Positions 7,316 through 16,445 are shown, counted from the first letter of the stretch. The stretch is DNA of 41,722 nucleotides from Cytophagales bacterium (GCA_022360015.1 JAKSDQ010000335.1:1-41722), one strand, 5' to 3'. The notes: a model not told the origin generated them from the sequence alone. Numbers and translations: made by a program.

Positions 7316-8755
7316 CTACTCCTTTTCCCACCAACCCCGGAGGTTGATATTATCTCCACCTAAACGACTTACCGCAGCCTCATAATTTGCCCTGTTCAGA
7401 GATGATACCAGCGTGGGATAAGGATATCTGACCGGTAATTGACCGTTATTATCATGGCCTGCCCCGACATGCAAAACCGGGAATCCTGTTCGTCTGTAAT
7501 CAAACCATGCCTCCATTCCCACCCAGTACTGAGCAATCCACTTTTGGGTGATGATCTGTTCCAGAGAATTGTTGTAAGCCACTTCGGCCTGAGTCAAATA
7601 ATCTTCCGGCATTTCCACTTCCCAATACTCCATTGAGGCCCGGATCCCCTTTTCATAGTACCCTTTTGCATCTCCATCGATGAATCCTTTCATCGATGCT
7701 TCGGCTAATAAAAATGCCAATTCAGAATAACTCATGATAACAGCCGGTAAATCTGCATCCCTGAGTCCCTGGTTCATAGTAGACTTGCTGGGATCAATTC
7801 CAGGCACCTCGCTAAAAGGTAACCCTGGCTCTAAACCAATATAATCCAAATCGCCTGTTTCTTGTGAGGCGATTGTCGGTTCAACGTAAACTGGCAATCT
7901 GGGGTCTTCCAATGCTTTCAACTGATTCACAAAAGTCGTGCTAATGGAATGAACATCAAATCCAAAATCGCGGCCTAAGGAATTGGGATTGACAAAGGGA
8001 AGGTTTCCGGAATACTTTAACAAGGCCCCATCCTCATTATGTTCAAAAACCGGATATTGATCAGGATTACTAATAATGGTTTTAATATGCGCTTCAGCGT
8101 TTATTTCCGGTCTTTTTGAGGCTCTCATGAGATATCGAATTCTTAAAGAATTGGCAAATTTTTTCCATTTCAGCATATCTCCGTTGTATAAAATATCTCC
8201 ACCAAATTCCAACGCCTCGTTTTGGATAATCAGGTGATTTGCTTCTTCCAAATCCCTGAGAATACCTGCGTAAATCTCACGTTGAGAATCAAATTCAGGT
8301 TCAAAAATCCCTTCTTCCCCCCTGGAAGCCTCTTCGTAGGGTACTTCAATAAAAACATCGGTCAAATGTGTCGCTAGCAACGATTTCCAAATCAAGGCAA
8401 TGGCTGCATAATTGTTGTTGCCATTCGCTGTGGCTATGTTGTTCATATCCCTAACATCCTGCATACTGTTATAAAAAGACCACACTGCATCACTGTGCGC
8501 TGCGTCGATGCGGTACCAATGCAATTCATCGACCGTGTTGGCCATTGAAGTGTACTGCATCAATTCGTGGTTTTGATTCCTGGCCAGATCAAGCATTTGA
8601 TCTACAGTACGATCTATAATAGTTGGGAGTAAAGATCCCGGATTTGCTTCCCGCGGAAGTAATGTGTTGGTATTGACTTCCTCAAAATCCTCTTTGCAAG
8701 AAACAGAAAACAACAAGGTTATCAATGAAAGAATGGCTATTTTATAGTAATTCAT
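7316..8755 (-). CDS. SusD/RagB-family nutrient-binding outer-membrane lipoprotein
   Basis: About 479 residues, starting at the ATG at 8755 (MNYYKIAILSLITLLFSVSC, lipid-anchor Cys20). An in-frame GTG at 8764 would add three residues but gives a less usual leader. The helical TPR-like body of the SusD_2 type is visible (WSFYNSMQDVRDMNNIA, ALIWKSLLATHLTDVF, MLKWKKFANSLRIRYLMRAS) and the C-terminus ends with YEAAVSRLGGDNINLRGWW. It forms the lid that captures ligand over the SusC pore. The gene begins 11 nt after susC and is certainly co-transcribed. Ligand is not predictable. Confidence 0.95.
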   Translation of the reverse strand: MNYYKIAILSLITLLFSVSCKEDFEEVNTNTLLPREANPGSLLPTIIDRTVDQMLDLARNQNHELMQYTSMANTVDELHWYRIDAAHSDAVWSFYNSMQDVRDMNNIATANGNNNYAAIALIWKSLLATHLTDVFIEVPYEEASRGEEGIFEPEFDSQREIYAGILRDLEEANHLIIQNEALEFGGDILYNGDMLKWKKFANSLRIRYLMRASKRPEINAEAHIKTIISNPDQYPVFEHNEDGALLKYSGNLPFVNPNSLGRDFGFDVHSISTTFVNQLKALEDPRLPVYVEPTIASQETGDLDYIGLEPGLPFSEVPGIDPSKSTMNQGLRDADLPAVIMSYSELAFLLAEASMKGFIDGDAKGYYEKGIRASMEYWEVEMPEDYLTQAEVAYNNSLEQIITQKWIAQYWVGMEAWFDYRRTGFPVLHVGAGHDNNGQLPVRYPYPTLVSSLNRANYEAAVSRLGGDNINLRGWWEKE

Positions 8756-8766
8756 GATTTTCACTG

Positions 8767-11700
8767 TTAAAAGTTAAAACTGATGTTAACACCATAAGTT
8801 CTGGTGGAAGGGAACTGCCCCCTTTCGATTCCCGGGGTAATTGTCCCTCCGTCAATGACACTGGCTTCAGGATCAAAAATTGGCCAGTCGCTCCAGACAA
8901 AAAGATCTCTACCGACCAAGGCAATTGTTGCCCGCTGAATCAATGCTTTTTTAAGCCAATGAGCCGGTAAATTATAGGCTATTCGAACCTCTCTTAACTT
9001 TATAAAAGAAGCATCTATCGTATTGGTCTCAGCATTGAATCTTCGGTAAATTCCTCTCCAATAGGTAGGGGCATCGATTCTTACGTTGTTGGGGACATAG
9101 TTTCCGTCATCATTTAACATAACTCCTTCCCCTACAACGCCCTCATATCGATAAGGTAACGTTTTTGTCAGTCCGCCGCTGGCAGCCATGGTGGCGTGTG
9201 TTAAAGAATAAATATCACCACCTTTCCTGCCGTCAAACAGGAAGCTAAAGGAAAAATTTTTATATGAAAGTTCATTGCCGATACCTGCTACCCAATCCGG
9301 ATTGTAATTTCCGGCTAAATGAAAATCAGATGTCCATTTAGCTACACCGTTTTCATATACGATCTGGCCATCGGGCGCTCTTTCAAATAACCGGCCGTAA
9401 ATATTACCGAATTCTTCCCCAACTCTGGCTTCCACATTCGAACCCGGCGAAGATGCGATGAGGAATGATTCGATCCCTTCACCCAGCTCCTTAATAATCC
9501 CTTTATTGGTTGACCAGTTACCATATATCTGCCAGTTTAAACCATTTGCCAGTTTGACAGGTATCCCTGATAAGGATATCTCTATCCCTTCATTAGTGAT
9601 AAGTCCGGCATTTAATACTTTCGATGAAAAACCTGTGGAAATGTCCAGAGGAACGCTCAAAATTTGGTTTTTACTTTCAGTGTAGTAATAGGTAAAATCA
9701 ATATCCAATCTTCCGTCAAAAAACTTCAGGTTAGTCCCGACTTCGTAACTGGTAGTAATCTCAGGTTTCAAATTGGGGTTGGGGATTTGGGAAGGATTGG
9801 ACAACGAACCATCGAGATCCCCCTTTTCATAGTATTTTTCTAATTGGAAAGGGTCTGTGTCGTTACCCACTTGTGCCCATGAAAGTCTTAATTTGGCAAA
9901 GGACAAAGGGCCTGAACCGGATATGTCGAATATGTCTGTCAAAACACCGGATAAATTAAATGAAGGATAGAAATAGGAGTTATTGGCTGCCGGTAAGGTG
10001 CTCGACCAATCATTTCTGCCGGTAACGTCCAGAAATATCATGTTTTTGTAGGCAAATTGGGCCGAACCATATAAACTATTCACACGCTTTTCTGATTTGA
10101 AGGCATCGGTTAAGGGTCTCGAACGTGAATTTGCCAACGAATAAACATCCGGAAGGGCCAACTGTTCGGCGGTGGCATCCTGCATGTCATAAAGTCTTTT
10201 AAATTGATTACCTCCCAGCGAAAATGATAGATGCCAATCGTTGTTTATGGGACAATCATATTTTAACAAGAAATCTATATTAGTTTCATTTGAATAGATC
10301 TTTTGACTTCTAAAGTATCCAAATGGGTGACCGACCGTGCTCCATAGCGCCCGGAAATCTCTACCCTCATTAAAGAAGTCTGTGCCCGCCCGCAGCATGA
10401 TACTAAGGCGATCAGTGAAACTATAGGTGGCATCTATATTTCCGTAAAGCCTATCTCTTCTGAAGCCGTTTAGTACTTCATTCACCACAAAATACGGATT
10501 GCTGGACCATGTAAAGAGCGTTTTATGTTCTCTGCCCTCCTTTCCTTCCACCCAATAATCTCTTAACCACGCCAGGTCAGCATTCCTTTCCATCCAGATA
10601 AAGTAATACATAATACCCTGAGCTTCATTGTAACCATTATAGGTCAGATTGTCGCTTTGCCCGGCAATGTAGTTCGCTACTGCATTGACCCTTAATTTAT
10701 CAGTCAAATTCATTCCGGCGTTTAAGGAGAAAGTATTTCTTTCCAATTGATTATTAGGCATGATTCCGCTCTTCTGCATGTTGGTATAGGATAATCTGAA
10801 ATTCCCGATATCATTCCCACCGGAAAGCGCAACATTATTGGTGATTGTGTGTCCTGTCTCAAAAAAATCTTTTATATTATGCTTATGAGGCTCCCACGGA
10901 ATTCTTGTTCTGTCACCATTTTCATCCACCGGAGATCCGAACTGTACATATTCCTGGCCTTCAAATTTTGGCCCCCAATTATAACCCGAATTGGCCGTTG
11001 AAGGGCCATCTTCACTGGAGCCGTAGGAATAATATTCATTTTTACCCACACCCCCGGCACCATATGCATATTGATAATCCGGCCATCGGTTTACCGACTC
11101 GAATTGAATGTTTGAGTTTATACTCACACCAATGCCCTGTTTCCCGGTGGCAGATTTGGTTTTAATCATGATTACACCATTGGCTGCCCTGGAACCGTAC
11201 AAGGCCGCAGCACTTGGTCCCTTTAAAACGGTAATTGATTCGATATCATCCGGGTTTATTTCACTCAAACCGTTGCCAAAATCAGGTTCGGAGGAATATT
11301 GCCCTTTATCGCTACTGGCGCTAAATACATTGGTAACCGGCACCCCGTCAACAACGATTAATGCCTGGTTTTTATCCAGGTTTAATGAGTTTTCCCCTCT
11401 TAGTACGATCCTTGATGATGAGGCCATGGAAGTGGATTTTGTCATATAAAGTCCCGCAACCTTTCCATTTAGTGTATTTGTCCAGTTGCTGGAATAGGCA
11501 TCTGTAATTCTCTTGCCATTCAATTCCTGCACTGCATACCCTAAACTTTTTTCCTCCCTTTCCACACCCAAGGCTGTAATTACAACTTCCGACAGGCTCG
11601 CGGTACCAGGTTCCAAAGCCATATCAATGACCGAACGGCTCCCTACCCGGATTTCCTGACTTTCGTACCCCACATAGGAAAAGATCAAATATGAAGTATT

Positions 11701-12231
11701 ATCCGGCACCTCGATCCTATACCTTCCATCAATGCCAGTGTTTGTACCCTGGGTGGTGGTTTTAATGGAGATGTTTACCCCCGGTAAAGGTTCACCGGAT
11801 ACCTTATCAGTAACTTTTCCGGACACCACAATGAAGGATTGATTGTGAACTAGCCTGGTGCCAGACTTTGCTATTTCAATAATAACAACATTATTACCCC
11901 GTACCTCATACCGAAAGGGCTTATCTTTCAATACCTCGTCAAGTACCTTAGCTAAAGCAACCTTGTGCTGCTTGATAGTTACCTCATAATCCTGCAACAT
12001 TTGAGGCTGGTAGATAAAGTTCAGTTCACTTTTTGTTTGCAGCTCTTCCAGAAGGATAACAAGCGATTGATTTTTTGATTCAATACTAATCTTTTGGGCC
12101 AAAGGATCTTGCCCATATCCACTGTGGGCCAGCAGGATTCCAGTGAACATGAAGAGGGTTGAGAGTAAGATGATACTCCATTTCATGAATTTATACAGAA
12201 TTTGAAAGTAGCAAGTAATGACATTTTTCAT
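8767..12231 (-). CDS. SusC/RagA-type TonB-linked outer-membrane transducer, locus 2
   Basis: A complete 1154-residue protein. An export segment lies at residues 17-40, the STN signalling domain at about 47-119 and the carboxypeptidase-regulatory-like domain at about 135-208. The plug spans about 215-365 (LNGKVAGL, LIVVDGVPVTN, EINPDDIESITVLKG, LYGSRAANGVIMIKTK) and the beta-barrel runs to the terminal strand ending YGVNISFNF. It imports a ligand together with the SusD that follows, and through STN it signals to the FecR encoded upstream. The 192-nt leader to fecR contains a plus-strand terminator-like hairpin, and TATCTTTG lies on the opposite strand at the start codon, which suggests antisense control. 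Confidence 0.97.
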   Translation of the reverse strand: MKNVITCYFQILYKFMKWSIILLSTLFMFTGILLAHSGYGQDPLAQKISIESKNQSLVILLEELQTKSELNFIYQPQMLQDYEVTIKQHKVALAKVLDEVLKDKPFRYEVRGNNVVIIEIAKSGTRLVHNQSFIVVSGKVTDKVSGEPLPGVNISIKTTTQGTNTGIDGRYRIEVPDNTSYLIFSYVGYESQEIRVGSRSVIDMALEPGTASLSEVVITALGVEREEKSLGYAVQELNGKRITDAYSSNWTNTLNGKVAGLYMTKSTSMASSSRIVLRGENSLNLDKNQALIVVDGVPVTNVFSASSDKGQYSSEPDFGNGLSEINPDDIESITVLKGPSAAALYGSRAANGVIMIKTKSATGKQGIGVSINSNIQFESVNRWPDYQYAYGAGGVGKNEYYSYGSSEDGPSTANSGYNWGPKFEGQEYVQFGSPVDENGDRTRIPWEPHKHNIKDFFETGHTITNNVALSGGNDIGNFRLSYTNMQKSGIMPNNQLERNTFSLNAGMNLTDKLRVNAVANYIAGQSDNLTYNGYNEAQGIMYYFIWMERNADLAWLRDYWVEGKEGREHKTLFTWSSNPYFVVNEVLNGFRRDRLYGNIDATYSFTDRLSIMLRAGTDFFNEGRDFRALWSTVGHPFGYFRSQKIYSNETNIDFLLKYDCPINNDWHLSFSLGGNQFKRLYDMQDATAEQLALPDVYSLANSRSRPLTDAFKSEKRVNSLYGSAQFAYKNMIFLDVTGRNDWSSTLPAANNSYFYPSFNLSGVLTDIFDISGSGPLSFAKLRLSWAQVGNDTDPFQLEKYYEKGDLDGSLSNPSQIPNPNLKPEITTSYEVGTNLKFFDGRLDIDFTYYYTESKNQILSVPLDISTGFSSKVLNAGLITNEGIEISLSGIPVKLANGLNWQIYGNWSTNKGIIKELGEGIESFLIASSPGSNVEARVGEEFGNIYGRLFERAPDGQIVYENGVAKWTSDFHLAGNYNPDWVAGIGNELSYKNFSFSFLFDGRKGGDIYSLTHATMAASGGLTKTLPYRYEGVVGEGVMLNDDGNYVPNNVRIDAPTYWRGIYRRFNAETNTIDASFIKLREVRIAYNLPAHWLKKALIQRATIALVGRDLFVWSDWPIFDPEASVIDGGTITPGIERGQFPSTRTYGVNISFNF

Positions 12232-12242
12232 ATCTTTGATTA

Positions 12243-12360
12243 AGGTTAAAGTTTTATATAGACGAAAGGCCTCTTTCCGTCACGGTGATGACAGTATGTA
12301 TGAAGGGAGGCTGACCTTACTTGAAGCCGAAAGTGTTGGCCCATTTTCGGCTTTTGTTTT
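12243..12360 (+). ncRNA. candidate antisense RNA opposite the susC leader, locus 2
   Basis: A perfect TAnnTTTG element (TATCTTTG, 12231-12238) lies on the plus strand at the susC start codon. The best upstream TTTG (12201-12204) is 26 nt away, which is too far, so the -33 part is weak. Downstream, the strong hairpin at 12324-12353 with a T-tract would end a transcript of about 115 nt. A smaller hairpin (about 12263-12283, GACGAAAG against CTTTCCGTC) lies inside. The arrangement copies locus 1 although the primary sequence differs. Expression is inferred. Confidence 0.4.
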
Positions 12361-12361
12361 T
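12324..12361 (+). terminator. strong plus-strand Rho-independent terminator in the fecR-susC spacer, locus 2
   Basis: AAGCCGAAAGTG (12324-12335) pairs with CATTTTCGGCTT (12342-12353) over 12 bp with one G-U pair, around the 6-nt loop TTGGCC. It is followed by TTGTTTTTC. This is a textbook terminator reading rightwards, yet every gene from 5.5 to 14.2 kb reads leftwards. In the minus direction the hairpin is followed by CAAGTAAGG, with no T-tract. Confidence 0.75.
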
Positions 12362-12423
12362 CTAGTGGTTATGGTGGCAATATGAGCTGAGGTAGTTCCA
12401 TAAAATTTTTGATTTTGAGATTT

Positions 12424-13452
12424 TTATTGAGAACAAGGTTCTCCATATAATTCATAAATACCGGGGCTTTGAGACTTATAGTCTCCCTTATTGACCAGGA
12501 GCAAAAGCTCCAGTACCTCCCGGATCGAAGCAGTTTCATCAAATCTGGCCGTGAAGCGGCATTTTTTTAGTCCCTCGTTTTGAAATCCTACAGTAACGTT
12601 ATACCTGCGTTCCAAAGCGCAAGCTACCTCCTGAAAAGTGGCATTTTGAAAGATCAGCTTTCCATCGCGCCAAGCGAGGTATTCTTTGGCTACTACCGTA
12701 TAGGTGTTGTGGGAACCACTAAGTTTATCTAGCCGAACCTGTTGATCAGGGCTTAGGGTGGTTAAAACATTTGTTTCGTTCGATAACGAATCCCGCCGTC
12801 TGATTTGCACTTTGCCGGAAGCGACTGTGATAATTGCCTTTTCCTCATTCATGTAGGCATCCACATTAAATGATGTCCCTAACACCCTGGTAAATATATC
12901 CCCTGTTTGCACTACAAAAGGCCTTTCTTCATCGCGGATAACCTCAAAAAAGGCCTCACCATTCAATTGTAACGTTCGTTGCGTTTCGCCATAGTTTTCC
13001 GGATATCGAAGCGCGCTGCCAGCGTTGAGATGGACGATACTACCATCAGGTAGGGTAAGTTGCCTTTTTTCCCCAAAGGGTACGTAAATATCTATATATG
13101 ATCCACTTTTATCCGACAAACCTATCCTGGCTCCCAGAAAATAAACTAATATACCAAATCCGATTACTAACGCTACCGAGGCGGCGACTTGCCATAAACC
13201 TGTTCGGAAAGATTGTCTCCGTACCGCCGCCTTGCGTTGCTGAGTTTTTGCGAACACCTTTTGTTTTGCGAATGAATTCCATTGATACATCCCTGATTCA
13301 TCCTCCATCGATTGATCAATGACTTCCCTGAACAAATTGTCCTGCTCAGGTTGTTGCAATAGCCACATGACTTGTTTTTTTTCTTCCTCACTGCACTCGT
13401 TGCGAAGAAACTTTTGAAAGAGTTGCCGATAAAGGGTATGTTCTTTTTTCAA
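12424..13452 (-). CDS. FecR-family anti-sigma factor, locus 2
   Basis: A 342-residue FecR homologue. The cytoplasmic sigma-binding part is at about 1-80 (FLRNECSEEEKKQVMWLLQQ), the membrane segment at about 88-106 (VAASVALVIGFGILVYFLG), the FecR domain at about 120-225 (LTLPDGSIVHLNAGS, EAFFEVIRDEERPF, VLGTSFNVDAY) and the C-terminal DUF4974 domain at about 260-335. It should control the sigma factor encoded 120 nt upstream and receive the signal from the SusC encoded 192 nt downstream. It has the same length as the locus 1 FecR but a clearly diverged sequence, so these are old paralogues. Confidence 0.94.
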   Translation of the reverse strand: MKKEHTLYRQLFQKFLRNECSEEEKKQVMWLLQQPEQDNLFREVIDQSMEDESGMYQWNSFAKQKVFAKTQQRKAAVRRQSFRTGLWQVAASVALVIGFGILVYFLGARIGLSDKSGSYIDIYVPFGEKRQLTLPDGSIVHLNAGSALRYPENYGETQRTLQLNGEAFFEVIRDEERPFVVQTGDIFTRVLGTSFNVDAYMNEEKAIITVASGKVQIRRRDSLSNETNVLTTLSPDQQVRLDKLSGSHNTYTVVAKEYLAWRDGKLIFQNATFQEVACALERRYNVTVGFQNEGLKKCRFTARFDETASIREVLELLLLVNKGDYKSQSPGIYELYGEPCSQ

Positions 13453-13499
13453 TACTTTACTTTTACCAGTATAGATCAGTTTACTGACCGGTAGGTGGG

Positions 13500-13536
13500 T
13501 TCACAATAAAAAAAAATTTTAATTTTTTCTTGTGAA
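13500..13536. repeat. inverted repeat between sigma and fecR, locus 2
   Basis: TTCACAA (13500-13506) and TTGTGAA (13530-13536) enclose an A-run followed by a T-run that can also pair, giving a long AT-rich hairpin 36 nt after the sigma stop and 47 nt before the fecR start. It occupies the same place as the repeat at 4011-4036 in locus 1, with different sequence. It could weaken read-through from sigma into fecR. Confidence 0.45.
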
Positions 13537-13572
13537 AAATTACCCGGATGAATAGTAGGTATCAGTAACGAA

Positions 13573-14187
13573 TCAAGGAATCAAAAGACTACCAGCCAAA
13601 GACAAAAAGACTGAAAAGGCCGTCCTTCCGGCCATTTGTACATGTTTCTTGATCGAACGGATAGATTTAACCATATGGTCGTGCACTGTACTTCGAGCAA
13701 TATTCAGTTCACTCGCTGCTTGTTCGTAGGTCTTGCCTTGCTCATAGCACAAATTAAAAATCTGCTTCCTGCGCGGAGGTAGTTGATTTATAGCCTGCTG
13801 GGCTAGCTGGTAGTACTCCCGGAAAACAAATTGGTCTTCGGATGTGTCGGCAGATGTCGGCAATGCCCTACTTACCTCCAGGCTTACAGCCTGCCGCTGT
13901 GCTTCCAGCTTATAGTACCGGAAGATTTGATTACGACAGATCTGCTTTAAGTAGGCTTTCAGAGAGCGATTGATCTGAATGTCAGTCTGATATTTCCATA
14001 ACCGTAAAAAAGTGTCTTGCACAATCTCCTCGGCGACCTCAGGTGAATTGGTCATCCGATAGGCGAAATGGTAAATCATATCGGCATACTCTTCATAAAT
14101 TTGTCGAAAAGCGTGTTCATTTCCTTTCTTAAGCAACAGGGTTAATCGCTTTTCAGAATCCATGTTATGGAAAGTATCGTGCTTCAA
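13573..14187 (-). CDS. ECF-type RNA polymerase sigma factor, locus 2
   Basis: This 204-residue protein has region 2 (about 25-95, AFRQIYEEYADMIYHFAYRM and VAEEIVQDTFLRLWKY) and region 4 (about 130-185, LPPRRKQIFNLCYEQGKTY and ELNIARSTVHDHM). It should activate fecR-susC-susD of locus 2. As in locus 1 it ends with a hydrophobic tail (AFSVFLSLAGSLLIP). A second possible start, ATG at 14163, would drop eight residues and better matches homologue length; 14187 is given as the longest form. Confidence 0.95.
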   Translation of the reverse strand: MKHDTFHNMDSEKRLTLLLKKGNEHAFRQIYEEYADMIYHFAYRMTNSPEVAEEIVQDTFLRLWKYQTDIQINRSLKAYLKQICRNQIFRYYKLEAQRQAVSLEVSRALPTSADTSEDQFVFREYYQLAQQAINQLPPRRKQIFNLCYEQGKTYEQAASELNIARSTVHDHMVKSIRSIKKHVQMAGRTAFSVFLSLAGSLLIP

Positions 14188-14269
14188 GGGTAAACTGACT
14201 TATTTGATTCAAGGATATTAAGTAAAAAAACATATATTGACTTATCATCCCTAAGCTATTATCAAATTG

Positions 14270-14422
14270 TTAAGTTTCGAAAGTGACACAGGAAAGCCAG
14301 CGAATTATGTACTTTGTAAATGGATCCAGGCCATACAAACTTTCCCGGTAGCGCTGGTACAATTCATCAAAAGCAGCCCATTGCCCCTCCCTAAGTGAAG
14401 CTATTAGTGTTTTGTCTGTGCA
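14270..14422 (-). pseudogene. ECF sigma factor, N-terminal stub
   Basis: Right after the stop of the FecR fragment and in the same frame comes TLIASLREGQWAAFDELYQR followed by YRESLYG, the first helix region of an ECF sigma factor. Only about 35 residues are left. The frame then reads an unrelated stretch and ends with TAA at 14270. The end of this piece (TCCTGTGTCA on the minus strand) resembles the sigma-fecR spacer of locus 1. It is a deletion remnant of a further sigma/FecR locus. Confidence 0.65.
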
Positions 14423-14968
14423 TCAAGCAAAAACCTTCACTGAAACTTTTCCGGTAAAAAGTTCTACCTCTATTGAGGGGCTATCTTCAAAGGATTTGAT
14501 ATTAAAAGTGGTTTCTAAAACGTTTTCAATCAGGTTATTAGCATACACAATAAAAGGTTTTTCAGAGTCTTCCGATACCTCGAAACAGGTCTCACCATAT
14601 AATTGAATTTCCCGCTTGGTATATCTGCTAAAATTATTCCTGTGCTGAATTACTGATCCTGGTTGCAGGTATATGTTACTATCATCTGCAAAGGTGTATC
14701 TAAGCACATTTTTGGAAGTATTTATTTTGTTGACCAATCGTATTTTTGATTTTATAGCGCTTTCTTCAATCGTATCACGCTTCGATGGATGATCAACTAT
14801 CGACGTTTCGGTAGGTTGAAAGGAATTTAAAAAGAAGACCGCGGCGACAATAAGCAAGGTAACCGCATCAGCAATTTTTAAGGATAGTGATAAAATCCTG
14901 ACCCTGTGGGACTTCTTCTCGAGCTTATTTATACTTTCATCGATTCTTGAAATTTTAGGTATTTCTGA
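14423..14968 (-). pseudogene. FecR anti-sigma factor lacking both ends
   Basis: The frame opens after a stop at 14969-14971 and contains a membrane segment (TLLIVAAVFFLNSF) and most of a FecR domain (YTFADDSNIYLQPGSVIQHR, YGETCFEVSEDSEKPF, VLETTFNIKSF, VELFTGKVSVKV). The N-terminal sigma-binding region is replaced by a short lysine-rich stretch, and the C-terminal DUF4974 domain is gone. The only start codons are a TTG (14857) and other non-ATG codons. Its 5' end abuts a truncated efflux gene. Not functional as an anti-sigma factor in the usual sense. Confidence 0.75.
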
Positions 14969-14977
14969 TCATTGTTT

Positions 14978-15721
14978 TCAAATAATTATTGATTCTACTT
15001 TAATTAAGGCAGAAACTGCGGCTTTTACCTCATAAACATCCGTGCGTATAAATTCGCCTAGTTTAACCCCTGATCTTATCAGGTCTCCGGGATCAACCTG
15101 AGCTGTGGTAACGGCGCTATCAAAAGGGGCATAAACCGTAAAATCCTTAAGTATTTCCTCCTGGCTTTTGAGGTTATAATACAAATCAAAGATATTGTTG
15201 GCAACTAAAAAATATCGCAGTTGCCTGTCGGTCACCTCGGGTAATTTCGGAATAGGCTTAACCACATCCACTGTCGACAAATAAGCATTCCATGCTTCAA
15301 AATAAGCGGGATAATCAAGTTTCAGGTCAGACATAATCCGTACCAGGGCGTTCATGAACTGACTTTTTTGTGCCGCCAGATTATAGCTGAAATCGGTGTC
15401 TTCAATGGCTATGAGCACTTCTCCGCGTTGATAGCTCACCCCTTCTTTAAAGGGTTTGGCAGTAGTGACGGCTATACCCTGTACCTGGGCAATCACGTCA
15501 ATCTTTTGCATAGCGATGACACGGCCGGTAATGTTGAGACTTCGTTCTATTTCTGCCGGTTCAACACGCATTGTATTAAAAGACTTGATGTCACCGGCAG
15601 CGAGTGGCTGCTTGTCGCTTTCTTTTCCTGTGGTACCTGAACATTGTATAAATAGTGCAGGAATGGTTGCTAGCATTAAATACCGGATGAATATTCCGGT
15701 TTGCATTGTTAAATTTATCAT
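14978..15721 (-). pseudogene. RND-efflux membrane fusion protein, C-terminally truncated
   Basis: The 247 residues begin with a lipoprotein signal (LMLATIPALFIQC). The lipoyl/hairpin parts of a periplasmic adaptor (HlyD/AcrA family) follow, including NITGRVIAMQKIDVIAQVQG, RGEVLIAIEDTDFSYNLAAQ and the returning lipoyl half (FTVYAPFDSAVTTAQVDPGD). Translation stops soon after the start of the beta-barrel domain (YEVKAAVSA). Full members have about 350-400 residues, so the beta-barrel and membrane-proximal domains are lost, and no inner-membrane pump or outer-membrane channel follows. A TetR-type operator lies 19 nt upstream, so it was once controlled by the adjacent repressor. Confidence 0.8.
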
Positions 15722-15740
15722 TTTATTAAATTTTTTGATG

Positions 15741-15754
15741 TAATCATTTGATTA
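15741..15754. promoter_or_regulatory. TetR operator copy 1 (upstream of the efflux fragment)
   Basis: TAATCATTTGATTA is a perfect inverted repeat of TAATCA around TT, followed by AAAT. The same element lies at 16426-16445 and 16783-16796. It is 19 nt upstream of the efflux gene start and 17 nt from the end of tetR. Confidence 0.7.
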
Positions 15755-15771
15755 AATAAGGGGTAAAAAAT

Positions 15772-16401
15772 TTAATCCGGTTTTTTCAGATAAAAATAAC
15801 TCATGATCATTTCCGGAATCATTTCCTTCCTTTCCTCCAATAGTTTATCATAAGCTTCTGACGAAAGGTTAACCTTACGCATCATTAAGGCCTTTGATAT
15901 AAAAGGAAAGGCCGTTAGACTGATTAAATTCACAAAGAAGTGTGCATGATGGACTGACCGAATCACACCTTTGTCTGCCAATTCCTCTAATTGTTTCTTA
16001 AGTATATTAATATGCTGCTGGGTGTCGAGCATTTTGTCGACTTTATCAGGATTACTCTGAGACTCTGACATAATAAACAGCGGGACATAAGGGTTCTCCT
16101 TGAAGAAATCAATATATCTATGCACAAACTTGCGGATCTTCAGGTGTACCGGTTCGATACTGCTCAGTATCTCATCCATTGCCCCGGAAAACTTCCTGAG
16201 GGCTTCGCCAATAACAAGCTCGAAGAGTTTATCTTTACTCCGGTAATAATAGTGAAGTGAAGCAATGTTGATGCCCGCCTCTTCGGCAATATCCCTTGTT
16301 TTTGTCGCGGCAAAGCCCTTTTTCACAAAAACCCGGGCGGCAGCTTCTTTGATACGCTCCTCGGTACTTTGAGTTGCTAATAGATCATTTTCCTGTTTCA
16401 T
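15772..16401 (-). CDS. TetR/AcrR-family transcriptional regulator
   Basis: This 209-residue protein has an N-terminal helix-turn-helix at about residues 14-60 (RIKEAAARVFVKKGFAATKT, IAEEAGINIASLHYYYRSKD) and an all-helical ligand/dimer domain after it. TetR proteins bind palindromes as dimers and are released by a small molecule. Three copies of one palindrome flank this gene and its neighbours, including one in the 43-nt gap to the ACP gene, so self-regulation is likely. It probably governed an efflux operon of which only the first gene fragment remains. Confidence 0.95.
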   Translation of the reverse strand: MKQENDLLATQSTEERIKEAAARVFVKKGFAATKTRDIAEEAGINIASLHYYYRSKDKLFELVIGEALRKFSGAMDEILSSIEPVHLKIRKFVHRYIDFFKENPYVPLFIMSESQSNPDKVDKMLDTQQHINILKKQLEELADKGVIRSVHHAHFFVNLISLTAFPFISKALMMRKVNLSSEAYDKLLEERKEMIPEMIMSYFYLKKPD

Positions 16402-16425
16402 GATACAAAATTATTAAATCAAAAT

Positions 16426-16445
16426 ATTTAATCATGTGATTAAAT
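16426..16445. promoter_or_regulatory. TetR operator copy 2 (upstream of tetR)
   Basis: ATTTAATCATGTGATTAAAT is the most complete copy: 9-nt perfect arms around TG. It fills the gap between the ACP stop and the tetR start, 24 nt upstream of tetR. Confidence 0.75.
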
